Shown here piece after piece: positions 36,260 to 46,421 of a DNA stretch of 64,000 nucleotides (position 1 is the stretch's first letter; the number at the start of each line of letters is the position of its first letter). The DNA comes from Aspidiotus rigidus. Taxonomy: Eukaryota; Arthropoda; Insecta; Hemiptera; Diaspididae. The notes under the pieces are model-generated. The model worked only from the letters and a program-made list of their open reading frames with translations. It was not told the DNA's origin and made no database searches. The stretch spans positions 496,001 to 560,000 of the forward strand of contig JAVHKY010000026.1 of assembly GCA_035079385.1 (NCBI GenBank), written 5' to 3'. The position numbers and the translations under genes are program-made.

Positions 36260-37624
36260 CTTCTTTATGGCATACATTTAATCGCATGCCTCAAAAAACG
36301 AAATTGCCCGCCTATCGATAACACGCCTAGGAAACCAAATTGATACGCCGAAGAAATGTATTACACGGATAAAAACGACGTAAGTAGTGCACACATCCTC
36401 ATATAAGTTGTGCACTCAAGATCCAAAACACTGGAAATCCTATGAAACGGACAAATACACAAAGTAAGTAGTGCACACATCTTGATACAAGTTGTGCACA
36501 CAAAATCAAAACGCTCAAAATCCATTGAAGAAGACAAAAACACCACCATGTAAGTTAGTGCATACATTCCCATATAGTGCACACTTGAGAACATGCAGAA
36601 CAGTATGCGATCCACATTTAATTCATTCAACTATAATATATCAAGTAAGTAAACCTGATACAGGAAGAAGAAACAGGAAAGAAGATAAGGGAATGCTTTG
36701 GTTATGGACAAGTCAGCACAAGCCTCAAAACAGCATTCCAAGTGGAGTTTTTCTTTTTTTTTTTTTTTACCATCACCATAATATTCCATAAAGACATTTC
36801 AATATTGATACATATTAATGCAATTAACAAATATAAGTTTTCAAATAATTTACAACGGCTAAGGCCAACCGCTTCTTGAATAAATCTGAGTTCAAGACTA
36901 CATGGTACCTGCCTTCATAATAACAAACGCCGAGAAGAGTCAAAATTAACATCCGCCTACCACTTGACATGTGCAGCGTGAAAAGTTTCCTGAAGGTCGA
37001 AAGTAAGCTCCAAATGGGCCTGAAGATTAGACTCCATCAAGAACCTTGATTGCCAAAAAGGGCCTGCGAAAAGGAAGAGTGGAATTGGCAAATCACGGGA
37101 AGGATCAGAAGTGCGAATATTGTCAAAACGGCGAACGCTTGAATACAAGTCAATAATGAAACGTCCGCAGCTTTTGCACTGATCCATATAACTACCGCGC
37201 ATCCCCTTAGTATCATACTTCTGCCGAATCATATTATTTTGACGACGAACCTCAGTATTTGACCAACCAGTGAAGATCTCACGACAATGCTCGAAATCCA
37301 ATGCATTAACCAAGTGACTCGACTGACTGCTTTGGGATAACTGGGAAAACACCTCCATCAACAGTCATACTTCACTCATAAGGAGTTTGAGGTTTATTAT
37401 GGGGAGGCAGCCTCTACTGTCAAGCCCATCCTGGCTGGAGTTCCTCACAATATATGCAGCAAAATCATCTTCTTTTGGAATGCGGGTCGTGTGCCAGTCC
37501 TGGCGTGCGTTTATAGCGTTTGTCACGGTTTCAACGTCGTGTCAGTTTTTTTCTATGGCGGGAGGGGAACTGGCGGTCAATATAATATTATGAGGCGTGC
37601 ACTTATATATTTCTCCTTCTTTAT
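36260..37624 (-). mobile_element. 1.3-kb TIR transposon, copy 2, with perfect 9-bp target duplication
   Basis: The element is 36269-37615 (1347 bp), in the opposite orientation to copy 1. CTTCTTTAT is duplicated exactly (36260-36268 and 37616-37624). Ends read GGCATACATTTAATCGCA and, inverted, GAGAAATATATAAGTGCA. Internal order is the same as in copy 1. Confidence 0.9.
36957..37361 (-). CDS. Conserved unrecognised reading frame of the 1.3-kb transposon, copy 2
   Basis: About 133 codons from an ATG at 37358 (M-E-V-F-S-Q-L-S-Q) through F-E-H-C-R-E-I-F-T-G-W to the stop after H-V-K-W. Here the two parts that are out of frame in copy 1 are in one frame, because the short variable segment near 37,330 differs in length. 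Just upstream the same frame is closed by TGA, where copy 1 has AGA. Comparing copies implies an ancestral frame of roughly 200 codons. No known domain recognised. Confidence 0.4.
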   Translation of the reverse strand: MMEVFSQLSQSSQSSHLVNALDFEHCREIFTGWSNTEVRRQNNMIRQKYDTKGMRGSYMDQCKSCGRFIIDLYSSVRRFDNIRTSDPSRDLPIPLFLFAGPFWQSRFLMESNLQAHLELTFDLQETFHAAHVKW

Positions 37625-38780
37625 ACTAGCTTTATCTAGGTGTAGGCTTCCTTGAATTTTCAATACCATATCCCATTTGACTCATAAAACAGGTTCCCTG
37701 CGTTCCTCGTTTAACTTCGTTAAGGAAGCCGTCGTTTTTCGCCTATATCGCACGAAATTGAAATTTTATTAAAAAATGTTTCAAACAAAAGTTGTTCCTC
37801 GTTAAATTTCGTACCAAATAACGTATTCAACTTTCAGCCTGTACCAATTAGCGCCTTTGCAAATGCCGTTCAAAATAGGACTAAAATCAGTTTTTCCATA
37901 ATTTAGTGTCTCACAAAATTGAAATTGTATTTAAAAGTGTTTCAAACAAAAGTTGTTCTTCGGTAAATTTTCTATAAAATGAGTTATTCAGCCATCAGGA
38001 GGTTCTTTTTTCATAGAGGTTTAAACCCCTCCCCCCCAAGATTTAGTCTTCTGCTTATATCTTGTCCAATTGAAATTTTATTAGAAAATGTTTCAAACAA
38101 AAATTTTTCCTCTTTAAATTTCCTACCAAATAACGTATTCAATATTCAGCCTACGTCAATCAGTGCCCCGGCAAAGCCTTCAAAGGCCGTTCAAAAGAGG
38201 TCCAAAATAGTTTTTCCATATATCTCCCAAAATTGAAATTTTATGAAAAAATGTTTCAAATAAAGTTTTTCCTTGTTGAATTTGCTATCAAATGAGCTTT
38301 TCAGCTTTCAGAATAGAGTAATTAGTCTATGAAAAAAGTGTTTTGCAGACTATTTGCTCTATCCTGAAAGTTGAATAGCACATTTGATAGGAAATTCAAC
38401 GAGGAAAAACTTTTATTTGAAACATTTTTTTCATAAAATTTCAATTTTGGGAAATATATTATGAAAAAACTGATTTTGGTCCTCTTTTGAACGGCCTTTG
38501 CAAAGGCGCTAATTGGTATAGGCTGAAAGTTGAATACGTTATTTGGTATAAAATTTAACGAGGAACAACTTTTGTTTGAAACATTTTTAAAAAAAATTTC
38601 AATTTGGCGCGATGTAGGCGAAAAACTAATTCTTCCGAAAGAAAAGAAGCTCCTGGAGGAAAACGCGGGATTTTTAGTATGTTGTTCAGGACCACATCCT
38701 GAACCATTTTCAGCAAAGAAATGTTTGCTCCAGCAAAATATTTTTTTTTTTTTCAATATTGCTCTAATTTGCCTACACTA

Positions 38781-40830
38781 AAGAGATGAACTTGAGCAAT
38801 ATCGTACACTTCAGAACTTTTGGCACTGTTCTGAAGAAGACTCGAATGTAAATTATCCTGCCTAGCTTTCTGTGCAAGGATAAGACGCGAAACGACTCGC
38901 ATCTCCTAAGTGAACTATTAACCCCTTCTCATGTGAAGAGATCGCTGATGGTACAATTTCAAATTGTATACTCGGTTCGCGTGACTCGAGAATCCGCTTT
39001 GAAAAGTTAATTACACGAATGAAAGTCTTCTCTACTTTCCTATCTAAAACTCATAGCCCCTTTATGAAATTACTCCGCAACCTCCGAAGAACATCAACTC
39101 TTGAAGGTATTTGTATATGTACGCGAACTCGCAGGTTCAAGGGATCGCTAAACACTTCCAGATCATTCCATTTTTATGACTCTTGGCGTAGAAAGTGCAC
39201 AGGTAATTGTCCTGGGTACCGACTACAGATAAAATAGGTGAGAGTACAGTACCGTATATAGGCTTATTAATGGCTGTAAAATATAATGGAGCTGTGATTC
39301 TCAAAATATAACTACGTCGCTACCGGTGAATGCTGTTTTAATCGTCGTACAAGTGTACGCTATTATCGATGCTGAAAAGAGGAATACCTCGGCTGCCGGT
39401 ATATATAAGGCGCGTCTCTCTTAAGACAAACCCGACGCGTTTACATTTATATAATATGGAAACCGTGCTTATTTGTTATAGTTATTAAGAGAGTCGACGT
39501 AGGGATTTGAAAGAGCGGTTTAATGTGCATCCGAGCGACCGCGAGTCAATTAAGTTTTAATGCGATTTTCGAATTATGTACCGAAATTGTGAAGTACGAC
39601 GACGCGACGCAAAAAAGACCACTCGATCGGACAGTCAATTTTTGGATACAGCCACCCGACTTTTGATCCGCATTTCATACTCGGATGGCTTGACAAACGG
39701 TGTCATAAAATTCGTACACACGGTACACGGTAAATACATTTTATTCGTGACGTTTTACCCGAAATGACAGGACGCGACGCGAGATTTTCTAATAATTACA
39801 AGTGCTCGGTGTAAATATTGTATGAATTCGCCCTTCACTTCGACAATGATGCTTGTCGTAAGTCAAATCTTCTCCGCGTCTATTCCATGATTCGTTCATC
39901 ATTGGTTCGCATTTTGAGAATGCTGAAGTTAATCGCTTACCGATATATACGAATTTTACGAGCCGGAGCTCGAGAAATGTTACCGCTAAAAATAATCATA
40001 AAATAAATTCATTCGAGAAGAGCGCTGCACCACCGGAGCGCGATTTGCGTATGAATATTTTATGGTTGACGTTTTCTCTCTTCCGGTAAAACACCGGTAA
40101 AACAGTGTAAAATACTATCGAGGTGCGAATAAGTGGACGCTGCTGCGCGTTATAATTCGATCAAACTGACACGATTCCCTCGCGCTCTAAGCGAAATTAC
40201 GATACGTGTAGCTCCGGGGTAACCGAGTTAACCTATCGCGGGAGAAGGTAATAAACCCTGGCTAAGAGCTGTAACTATATCGATACTTCTTAATAAAAGT
40301 AAACGACCAGACTATAAACTGCAGCTTCGACTCGTTTGTTTTGATTAAATGATTTTGTCTTTAGAATTATTGCGACACCTCGGATCGACTTCTTATGTCG
40401 AAGGGTAGAATGTCCAGACAAAACATCTACTCAGCTTTCTTTAAATAGGATGTGGAGAAGAGAACAGTATTGAAGGTTAATTTGATTTTTTTTTATTTCC
40501 TCACCTCATACCATTGGAGAACCTACAGTAATGCGTTGCTTACAGAAGAATATGCTTATGTTTGTGAATGAAGAATGATATCTCAAGCTCCTAACAGAGT
40601 TCAGAACCAGCAAACGCGCAATAGTCGGGCTTTTCATGGCCACCTCAAAAGGAAAGCCGGAACATGTAGATTTAGCGATGATATGAGAGAGAATGTTATT
40701 CTGTAACACTATGTCGACCTACGTACACGCATACCGATGTTTGGCGTACATTCTTCTGGGAAGAAGAGATTCAGAAAGTTCAGCTTACGGTGATCTCGAT
40801 CCATCCACTCATGAATAAGGTCGCGTATTA
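38781..40830. other. Unique CpG-rich intron sequence
   Basis: No repeat or gene motif identified up to about 40,830. A TATATAAGG word at 39,402 lies in a locally promoter-like context, but nothing else supports a promoter. Confidence 0.45.
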
Positions 40831-40839
40831 ACGTAAGAA

Positions 40840-41360
40840 ATTTTCACTTTCCGTTTCTCAAGCAAGGAGCTTGACCCTTGAAGTCTTTTGATCAATCGTT
40901 GTCCTCCTCAGCAAGGAGCTCGATTGGCGGTGAACGTCGAGGTATAGCGCGATAGGCACTAACACACCTTAGCGAAACTCTTCGTTGGATCTTTTCCATC
41001 TCTTCCTTTCTATAGCTTATTTTCATGAAGTCCTCCTACGTTTGCCATCAGGTGGCTTAGGTGAATCACTACCTTGCTCACCTTTTCCGCTGCCATCAGA
41101 AAATGGCCAGCTTTGAATCAAACCAGATGCGCAGATATTTCTTGATCGTGATTCCCACGCCTTGCCGGGGAAAGGTTCGACAGGTCTCGAATAATATAGC
41201 CTCCGTAAGTCTAGCCGACTCGATCCAAAGCGTCACTGCCTTTAGGGCTCTGCTCTCCACCGCTGTAGTTGTTTTGGCAATTCCTACTTCCAGTTTGTCA
41301 TCCGCATCGTCTTGTGCCAGCTTCACCTTGACGACGCACCAACAAAGCATACTCAAGAAA
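40840..41360 (-). mobile_element. R1-like LINE remnant (RT end)
   Basis: On the minus strand, I-T-I-K-K-Y-L-R-I-W-F-D-S-K-L (about 41,160-41,110) matches the K-Y-L-G-x-W-x-D-x-K-L block at the end of R1-type RTs. Further on, near 40,905, S-P-P-I-E-L-L-A appears, as in the 6.5-7.8 kb copy. Frames are broken. Confidence 0.65.
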
Positions 41361-41689
41361 GTAAACCAGAAAAATTGCAGATACCATATTTGAATTGTAC
41401 GAGAAGTAGTGCGAGGATTCAGTTATGGAAGGTGAAGGCGGGGACTGCTTTGCGGTAGGTTCTCTATAGGTATGTCATGTTCCTGGAAGGTTGATATGTC
41501 CCGGTGCCGGAGAACGGAACAGCGGAGGATGAGGAACCTAACGAGTAGTGTGTTGGATGATAGGATTGGCAGATCTTCGTTTAGTTGTCAAGGTATCCCG
41601 CAAATTTACAGTAAACGGCTGTAGTGCTGATGCCGGTAAAGACAAAGGGGGAACCCGATTCTGTTCGATAGAGGATGAAGGCTGAGTAA

Positions 41690-42040
41690 GGACATCAACC
41701 AATTTAAACCTCCTTGTGACGTCACCATCGTCCGTTAAGTGAAATCATCAAGCTTGTGACTTCATCAGCTTAAACTTGCCTGTGAAGTCATCAGCATTCA
41801 ACAACTAGCAAATTTCTGGATTAAGCTGCGAGTTTACTGCATGCCAGGCCACGGATAGCCTAGTATGAGGGAAACTCGGCCTTGCGGTTTTTTGATAGTG
41901 GCCTAGTTTAAAGCTATTACAGCCTAGTATACTATATTTTTGATCATAGTTACTACATGTTAAGCCGGAGTAGGCCTAGTTTGAAGTCCAATCAATCTAG
42001 TTTAGGCCTAGTTGACAGCTAGTATAGCCTCGTATACTCA
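41690..42040. repeat. Fragment of the CTAG/TGACGTCA element family
   Basis: CTTGTGACGTCACC, TGTGACTTCATCAGCTTAAA and TGCCTGTGAAGTCATCAG are units of the 16.5-18.7 kb array. They are followed by CCTAGT-rich text as in that element's flank. This is a short, old copy. Confidence 0.6.
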
Positions 42041-42299
42041 ACGCTAAGACTGAGAAACTCGAACGAGGCCTCGCAGATTTCTAGATTGGTTTGGGGTTTA
42101 TCAACGGGAAATGTGAGAGGCCATTGAGCTTCGCGGATATCCATTAGTGAAATAGGGTAGGGTGCCGCTAAAGACATTAGAAATGTCAACAAGTAGTGCC
42201 GCGGGTGATCTGAATGTATTGCGCTCCAGAGTGGATTTGGAATCTCAAATGAACCCAAAATTTTGACTTTTAGGCTACCCATCAAGAGAAGGACTTGAG

Positions 42300-42480
42300 A
42301 CTCTATTCATGCATAACACAGGGTGGGGGTGCTTGGAAAAATTTCGACTTGATTGTTATATATTGAGTCGATCTTAATTGATTATCGACTTCGAAATAGA
42401 AAAATACCCTTTTAAAACGGGTTCCCAGCTTATTTCGTTTGACTTACTTAATGAAGACGACCTCACGTCTTCCTACGACC
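42300..42480. repeat. Remnant sharing the ACAGGTT/CGTTTAACTT module
   Basis: AAACGGGTTCCCAGC and ATTTCGTTTGACTTACTTAA match, with changes, the module at 37,686 and at both ends of the 2.7-5.9 kb element. TTGGAAAAATTTCGACT upstream matches the 36.06-36.2 kb text. Confidence 0.45.
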
Positions 42481-42549
42481 ATCGAATGGAATAAGCTACG
42501 ATGTTACTCTCTTGTATTTTCGCCCTTTGACGTTCAATGTTTTTTGAAG

Positions 42550-42590
42550 TTTAATAACGTGTGATTTTTCCTTATGTTTCAGGTGAGTTT
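42550..42590 (+). promoter_or_regulatory. Candidate recursive-splice (ratchet) site 3, junction 42582/42583
   Basis: TTTTTCCTTATGTTTCAG is directly followed by GTGAGTTTG. A TTAATAAC branch-point-like word lies about 25-30 bases upstream of the AG. It lies 22.3 kb after site 2 and 19.0 kb before the first Ig exon, in unique sequence between two repeat islands. Confidence 0.66.
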
Positions 42591-42844
42591 GTATGTCCTT
42601 GATTGTGCTCGGACGGGACAAGAATCAGACGTGAATTGGTTGTCGGTAGTATTCAATTCATCCTGGAACATATTGAGTGATAAATTTCCGTCCAGGTAGA
42701 CTTCGCCTCACAACTTTATCGTATAGACGCGAAAAACGAATACTCCGAAGGGAGAGTAAACAAATGCAAGCCGCAGAAAAAATATAAGACGATTGGCAAG
42801 CCTGAAATGAAAGCAACTGATGAACAGAAAAGAAGAGTAAGGTA

Positions 42845-43513
42845 TTAAGACTGTCCAAACGAGAAATCGCGGTGTGAGTCATAAACCAGTTCAATCAGGC
42901 CATCTTCCGGAATGTACGAGTTGAGTACAGTGATACCGTCGGTGTTTAGATGACGCATTATCTCTATATGCTCGAGGGCGATGAGCTTACGATAGGAATT
43001 CTCCTTATGGAGGAGCTTTTCGGATCCCTCGCGGAAGCTGTGGCCACTGTTTATTAAACGATCAGCAAAAGCTAACTCCCCTAAGTGTCCCTTCTTCCAA
43101 GACTTCAGGTGCTCAGCTACTCTAACTTTCATTTGGCGGCTGGTCTCACCAATATAAAAGCCTCCACAATCCCCACATTCCAACTTGTAAACACCACTCC
43201 TCTCATCAACAGGTATGGGGTCCTTCAGTCTCACAAACAACCTCTTGACTGTGGTAGGGTTGTAAAACGCGGGTCTGAAGCCAAACGGGCGGAGGGCCCG
43301 ACCCAATTGGAGGGAGAACTTCCCCAAGAAAGGGAGACTGATCCAACGCAAACGGCGATCACGGATCGTGTCTCGGTGGAGGGAGGTGGTGGAATCATGA
43401 AGGCTCCTCGTAACTTTCCTCCGAACCATCACGTCAACATCGACATTGGCCCCATTCACTCTGGCCAGGTGTTTTATTGTGAGTAACTCTTTCTTGAAGG
43501 CAGACTGACTCAA
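42845..43513 (-). pseudogene. Penelope-like GIY-YIG endonuclease region
   Basis: About 220 codons are open. L-G-R-A-L-R-P-F-G-F leads to S-G-V-Y-K-L-E-C-G-D-C and F-Y-I-G-E-T-S-R, then R-V-A-E-H. The G-V-Y ... Y-I-G pair, the C-x2-C just before it and the following arginine are the catalytic and metal-binding landmarks of the Penelope endonuclease. The upstream K-H-L-A-R-V-N linker recurs in the 10.4 and 58.4 kb copies. This is the best preserved endonuclease in the window. Confidence 0.85.
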
Positions 43514-43519
43514 AAGAAT

Positions 43520-44343
43520 ACGAGTCAGTCTGTGAATAGGCTGTGAAAAGCAGCCATCTTATGAGCAACAGGACCGAACGAACCACCGTGGACTAAAACA
43601 TCGGTCGTAGTATCTTTCCTGTAAATTCCAAACTTATGGATACTGTCTATTATAGAGATCGATAAATCCAAAAAGTTAATGGACAATACCCGTAAATTTC
43701 ATGGAAGGTTACCAGGAATTGAGATACCTGAAAAACTCATCAAGGAGATCTGGGGGACCAGTCCAGGTGCATAGAACGTCATCAGCGTACCTGTACCAAT
43801 GGTGAATATGATTAAGTAACACCTGGTTCGAGGAAAAGAGGTCAAGTTCAAGATGAGAGAGCCTAAAGATGATCCAATAGGGATCCTATTTCATTAGGAA
43901 ACTCGAAAAATTTCCCTTCAAATTTACAGTAGTTGGGGGACCAGCAAATATTCAGAAGATCGAAAAATTCCTGAAGCTCATTGTGAGGAATATTGGCTTT
44001 GACGAGTAGCTCACCCGTACGCTGGATAGTAGCAGCCTTAGGAATATTCGGGAACAAACCAACAACATCAAACGAGCAGATGGTCGTTCCCGGGGGAAGA
44101 CTTACACCCTTCAGAACGTCAGTTAAAGAGGCCGAATTCAAGACCGAATGAGGAGATTCAAAATCAATGCGATTTTTGAACCAACGGTCCAGGAATTTGG
44201 CAAGGAGGTAGGTGGGGGAGGAGATGAAAGAAACAACGGGTCGCATCGGGGTATTGTTCTTATGCACTTTGGGCAGCCCGTAGAGGAGGGGTGGTGTGGG
44301 GTTAGGAACAAGGAGGGCTTTTTTCAAAGCAGGAGTTTTGATA
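43520..44343 (-). pseudogene. Penelope-like reverse transcriptase core
   Basis: Contains Y-G-L-P-K-V-H-K, R-P-V-V-S-F-I-S-S-P-T-Y and S-F-D-V-V-G-L-F-P-N-I-P (catalytic D of motif A). After a frameshift near 43,870 it continues H-L-E-L-D-L-F and Y-R-Y-A-D-D-V-L-C; the catalytic Y-A-D-D is encoded at 43778-43789. G-I-Y-R-K follows near 43,630. These are standard landmarks of Penelope RTs, which are related to telomerase. Confidence 0.85.
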
Positions 44344-45625
44344 GGCATACATTTAATCACACGCCTCAAAAAACAAAATTGCCCGCCTATCGATAACACG
44401 CCTAGGAAACAAAATTCACACGCCTAAGAAATGTATTACACGGATAAAAACGAAGTAAGTAGTGCACACATCCTCATATAAGTTGTGCACTCAAGATCCA
44501 AAACACTGGAAATCCTATGAAACGGACAAATACACAAAGTAAGTAGTGCACACGTCTTGGTACAAGTTGTGCACACAAAATCAAAACGCTCAAAATCCAT
44601 TGAAGAGGACAAAAACACCACCATGTAAGTAGTGCATACATTCCCATATAGTGCACACTTGAGAACATGCAGAACAGTATGCGATCCACATTTAATTCAT
44701 TCAACTATAATGTATCAAGTAAGTAAAATGGAATGCTTTGGTTATTGACAAGTCAGCACAAGCCTCAAAACAGCATTCCAAGTGGAGTTTTTTTTTTTTT
44801 TTTTTACCATCGCCATAATATTTCATAAAGACATTTCAATATTGATACATATTAATACAATTAACAAATATAAGTTTTCAAATAATTTACAACGGCTAAG
44901 CCCAACCGCTTCTTGAATAAATCCTGCCCTTCATAATAACAAACGCCGAGAAGAGTCGAAATTAACATCCGCCTGCCACTTGACATGTGCAGCGTGAAAA
45001 GTTTCCTGAAGGTCGAAAGTAAGCTCCAAATGGACCTGAAGATTAGACTCCATCAAGAACCTTGATTGCCAAAAAGGGCCTGCGAAAAGGAAGAGTGGAA
45101 TTGGCAAATCACGGGAAGGATCAGAAGTGCGAATATTGTCAAAACGGCGAACGCTTGAATACAAGTCAATAATGAAACGTCCGCGGCTTTTGCACTGATC
45201 CATATAACTACCGCGCATCCCCTTCGTATCATACTTCTGCCGAATCATATTATTTTGACGACGAACCTCAGTATTTGACCAACCAGTGAAAATCTCACGA
45301 CAATGCTCGAAATCCAATGCATTAACCAACCGACTCGACTGACTCCTCCGGGGTGGAACAACTGGGAAAACACCTCCATCAACAGTCATACCTCACTCAT
45401 TAGGAGTTTGAGGTTTATTATGGGGAGGCGGTCTCTACTGTCAAGCCCATCCGGGCTGGAGTTCCTCACAATAAATGCAGCAAAATCATCTTCTTCTGGA
45501 ATGCGGGTCGTGTGCCAGTCCTGGCGTGCATTTATGGCGTTTGTCATGGTTTCAACGTCGTGTCAGTTTTTTTGCGGTCAATATAATTTTATGAGGCGTG
45601 CACTTATATATTTCCCATTTTGATA
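44335..45625 (-). mobile_element. 1.3-kb TIR transposon, copy 3, with 9-bp target duplication
   Basis: The element is 44344-45616 (1273 bp). Flanks are GTTTTGATA (44335-44343) and ATTTTGATA (45617-45625), with one mismatch. Ends are GGCATACATTTAATC and, inverted, GGGAAATATATAAGT. It is slightly shorter than the other copies, with deletions near 44,727, 44,925 and 45,573. It interrupts a Penelope-like RT gene. Confidence 0.88.
44931..45389 (-). CDS. Conserved unrecognised reading frame of the 1.3-kb transposon, copy 3
   Basis: Open for about 150 codons from ATG at 45389. It is the same protein as in copies 1 and 2 from L-V-N-A-L-D-F-E-H-C to H-V-K-W. A point change removes the stop used in the other copies, so the frame runs on through Q-A-D-V-N-F-D-S-S-R-R. 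The N-terminal residues (M-T-V-D-G-G-V-F) come from a shifted frame. Function unknown. Confidence 0.4.
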   Translation of the reverse strand: MTVDGGVFPVVPPRRSQSSRLVNALDFEHCREIFTGWSNTEVRRQNNMIRQKYDTKGMRGSYMDQCKSRGRFIIDLYSSVRRFDNIRTSDPSRDLPIPLFLFAGPFWQSRFLMESNLQVHLELTFDLQETFHAAHVKWQADVNFDSSRRLLL

Positions 45626-46421
45626 ATAGCCTCACTCCTGTTGATGACACTCCTAACTTCTTTAACGTGCTTAGGAAAACTGAAATCCTCACTCTCTTTA
45701 GCACCACACTGCTGGAGGACTTCATGGACCTTAGAAGAATAGGCCGACTTCTCCATCACCACAACAGTATTGCCCTTGTCAGCCTTAGTGACGATTAAAT
45801 CTCCCTCTTTCATCTTCCTCTTCAAACCTTGAATCACTCCTCCCATTTTATTACTCATGCGAGGGAGGGGGTTATTACGGACTAATTCGGCACAAATTTT
45901 CTGGGTATTAAAACTAGGACCAATTTCAACCGCAAGATCCGCAACAACATTCGCCAAGGTTTCATCCTTCTTGAGGGGAGGTAAACTGAATTTCAAACCT
46001 TTCTCAAGGAGGGCAGTTTCGTCACTATTAAACACTACGTGACTATATTTATGAGGGGGGGATGGAATTTATGAACGACAACACCGTCACTCACGCCTTC
46101 CTGAACCACCTCATCATTAACCTTCATTAGGGAGGATAACTTCTTATTCTTCTTCTCCTTCAAGTTCACCTCAAACTTCCGACACTTTAAATTGACGTCC
46201 CCCATAAAGTAATCAAACTCAAGGGGGAGGAGCCTACCGGAGAGTCTCGAATGGACCATAAGGTTTAATCTAGTCGTAATATTAAATTTACCAGACCATC
46301 TTCGTAACTCAGTTCTTATCCACTTCTCTCTCACATAATTTTCCAGTTTATTGTATAGCTTTGACTCATCCTGAGTTTGAGAGAACCTCCAAACAGCTTG
46401 GGTTGATGAAGAAACCAGCAT

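Larger units (their letters stand above)
35817..38780. mobile_element. Large TIR/fold-back composite element
   Basis: The outer inverted repeats are about 140-150 bp (35817-35955 and 38640-38780), starting TAGTGTAGGCAAAT and sharing TTTGCTGGAGCAAAC and TGGTTCAGGATGTGGTCCTG. The right half is itself a large palindrome: 37,742-38,320 mirrored by 38,330-38,622, made of repeated CAAATAACGTATTCAAC and ATGTTTCAAACAAAAGTTG blocks. Flanking AAG on both sides could be a 3-bp duplication, or TA if the end is set two bases inwards. Copy 2 of the 1.3-kb transposon is inserted in the left half. No transposase seen. Confidence 0.7.
42845..46421 (-). mobile_element. Penelope-like element, family A, nearly complete but split by the 1.3-kb transposon
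   Basis: Minus-strand order: N-terminal region (46,421-46,035), pre-RT region with A-D-K-G-N-T-V-V-V-M (45,604-46,035), transposon copy 3, RT core, then GIY-YIG endonuclease ending near 42,845. The frame across the insertion is continuous: I-I-K on one side, T-P-A-L-K-K on the other. Frameshifts occur near 46,035, 43,870 and 43,520. The copy is therefore dead but retains most family landmarks. It is antisense to the Ig gene. Confidence 0.85.

Noticed and set aside
35817..38780. CACTA-type transposon (right end reads CACTA)
   Set aside because: Read inwards, both ends begin TAGTG rather than CACTA, so the polarity is wrong for that superfamily.
39395..39415. TATATAAGG as a core promoter
   Set aside because: No initiator, coding start or other promoter evidence nearby; the word is common in this AT/CG-mixed sequence.
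43085..43486. 133-codon + strand frame
   Set aside because: Shadow of the Penelope endonuclease frame on the other strand.
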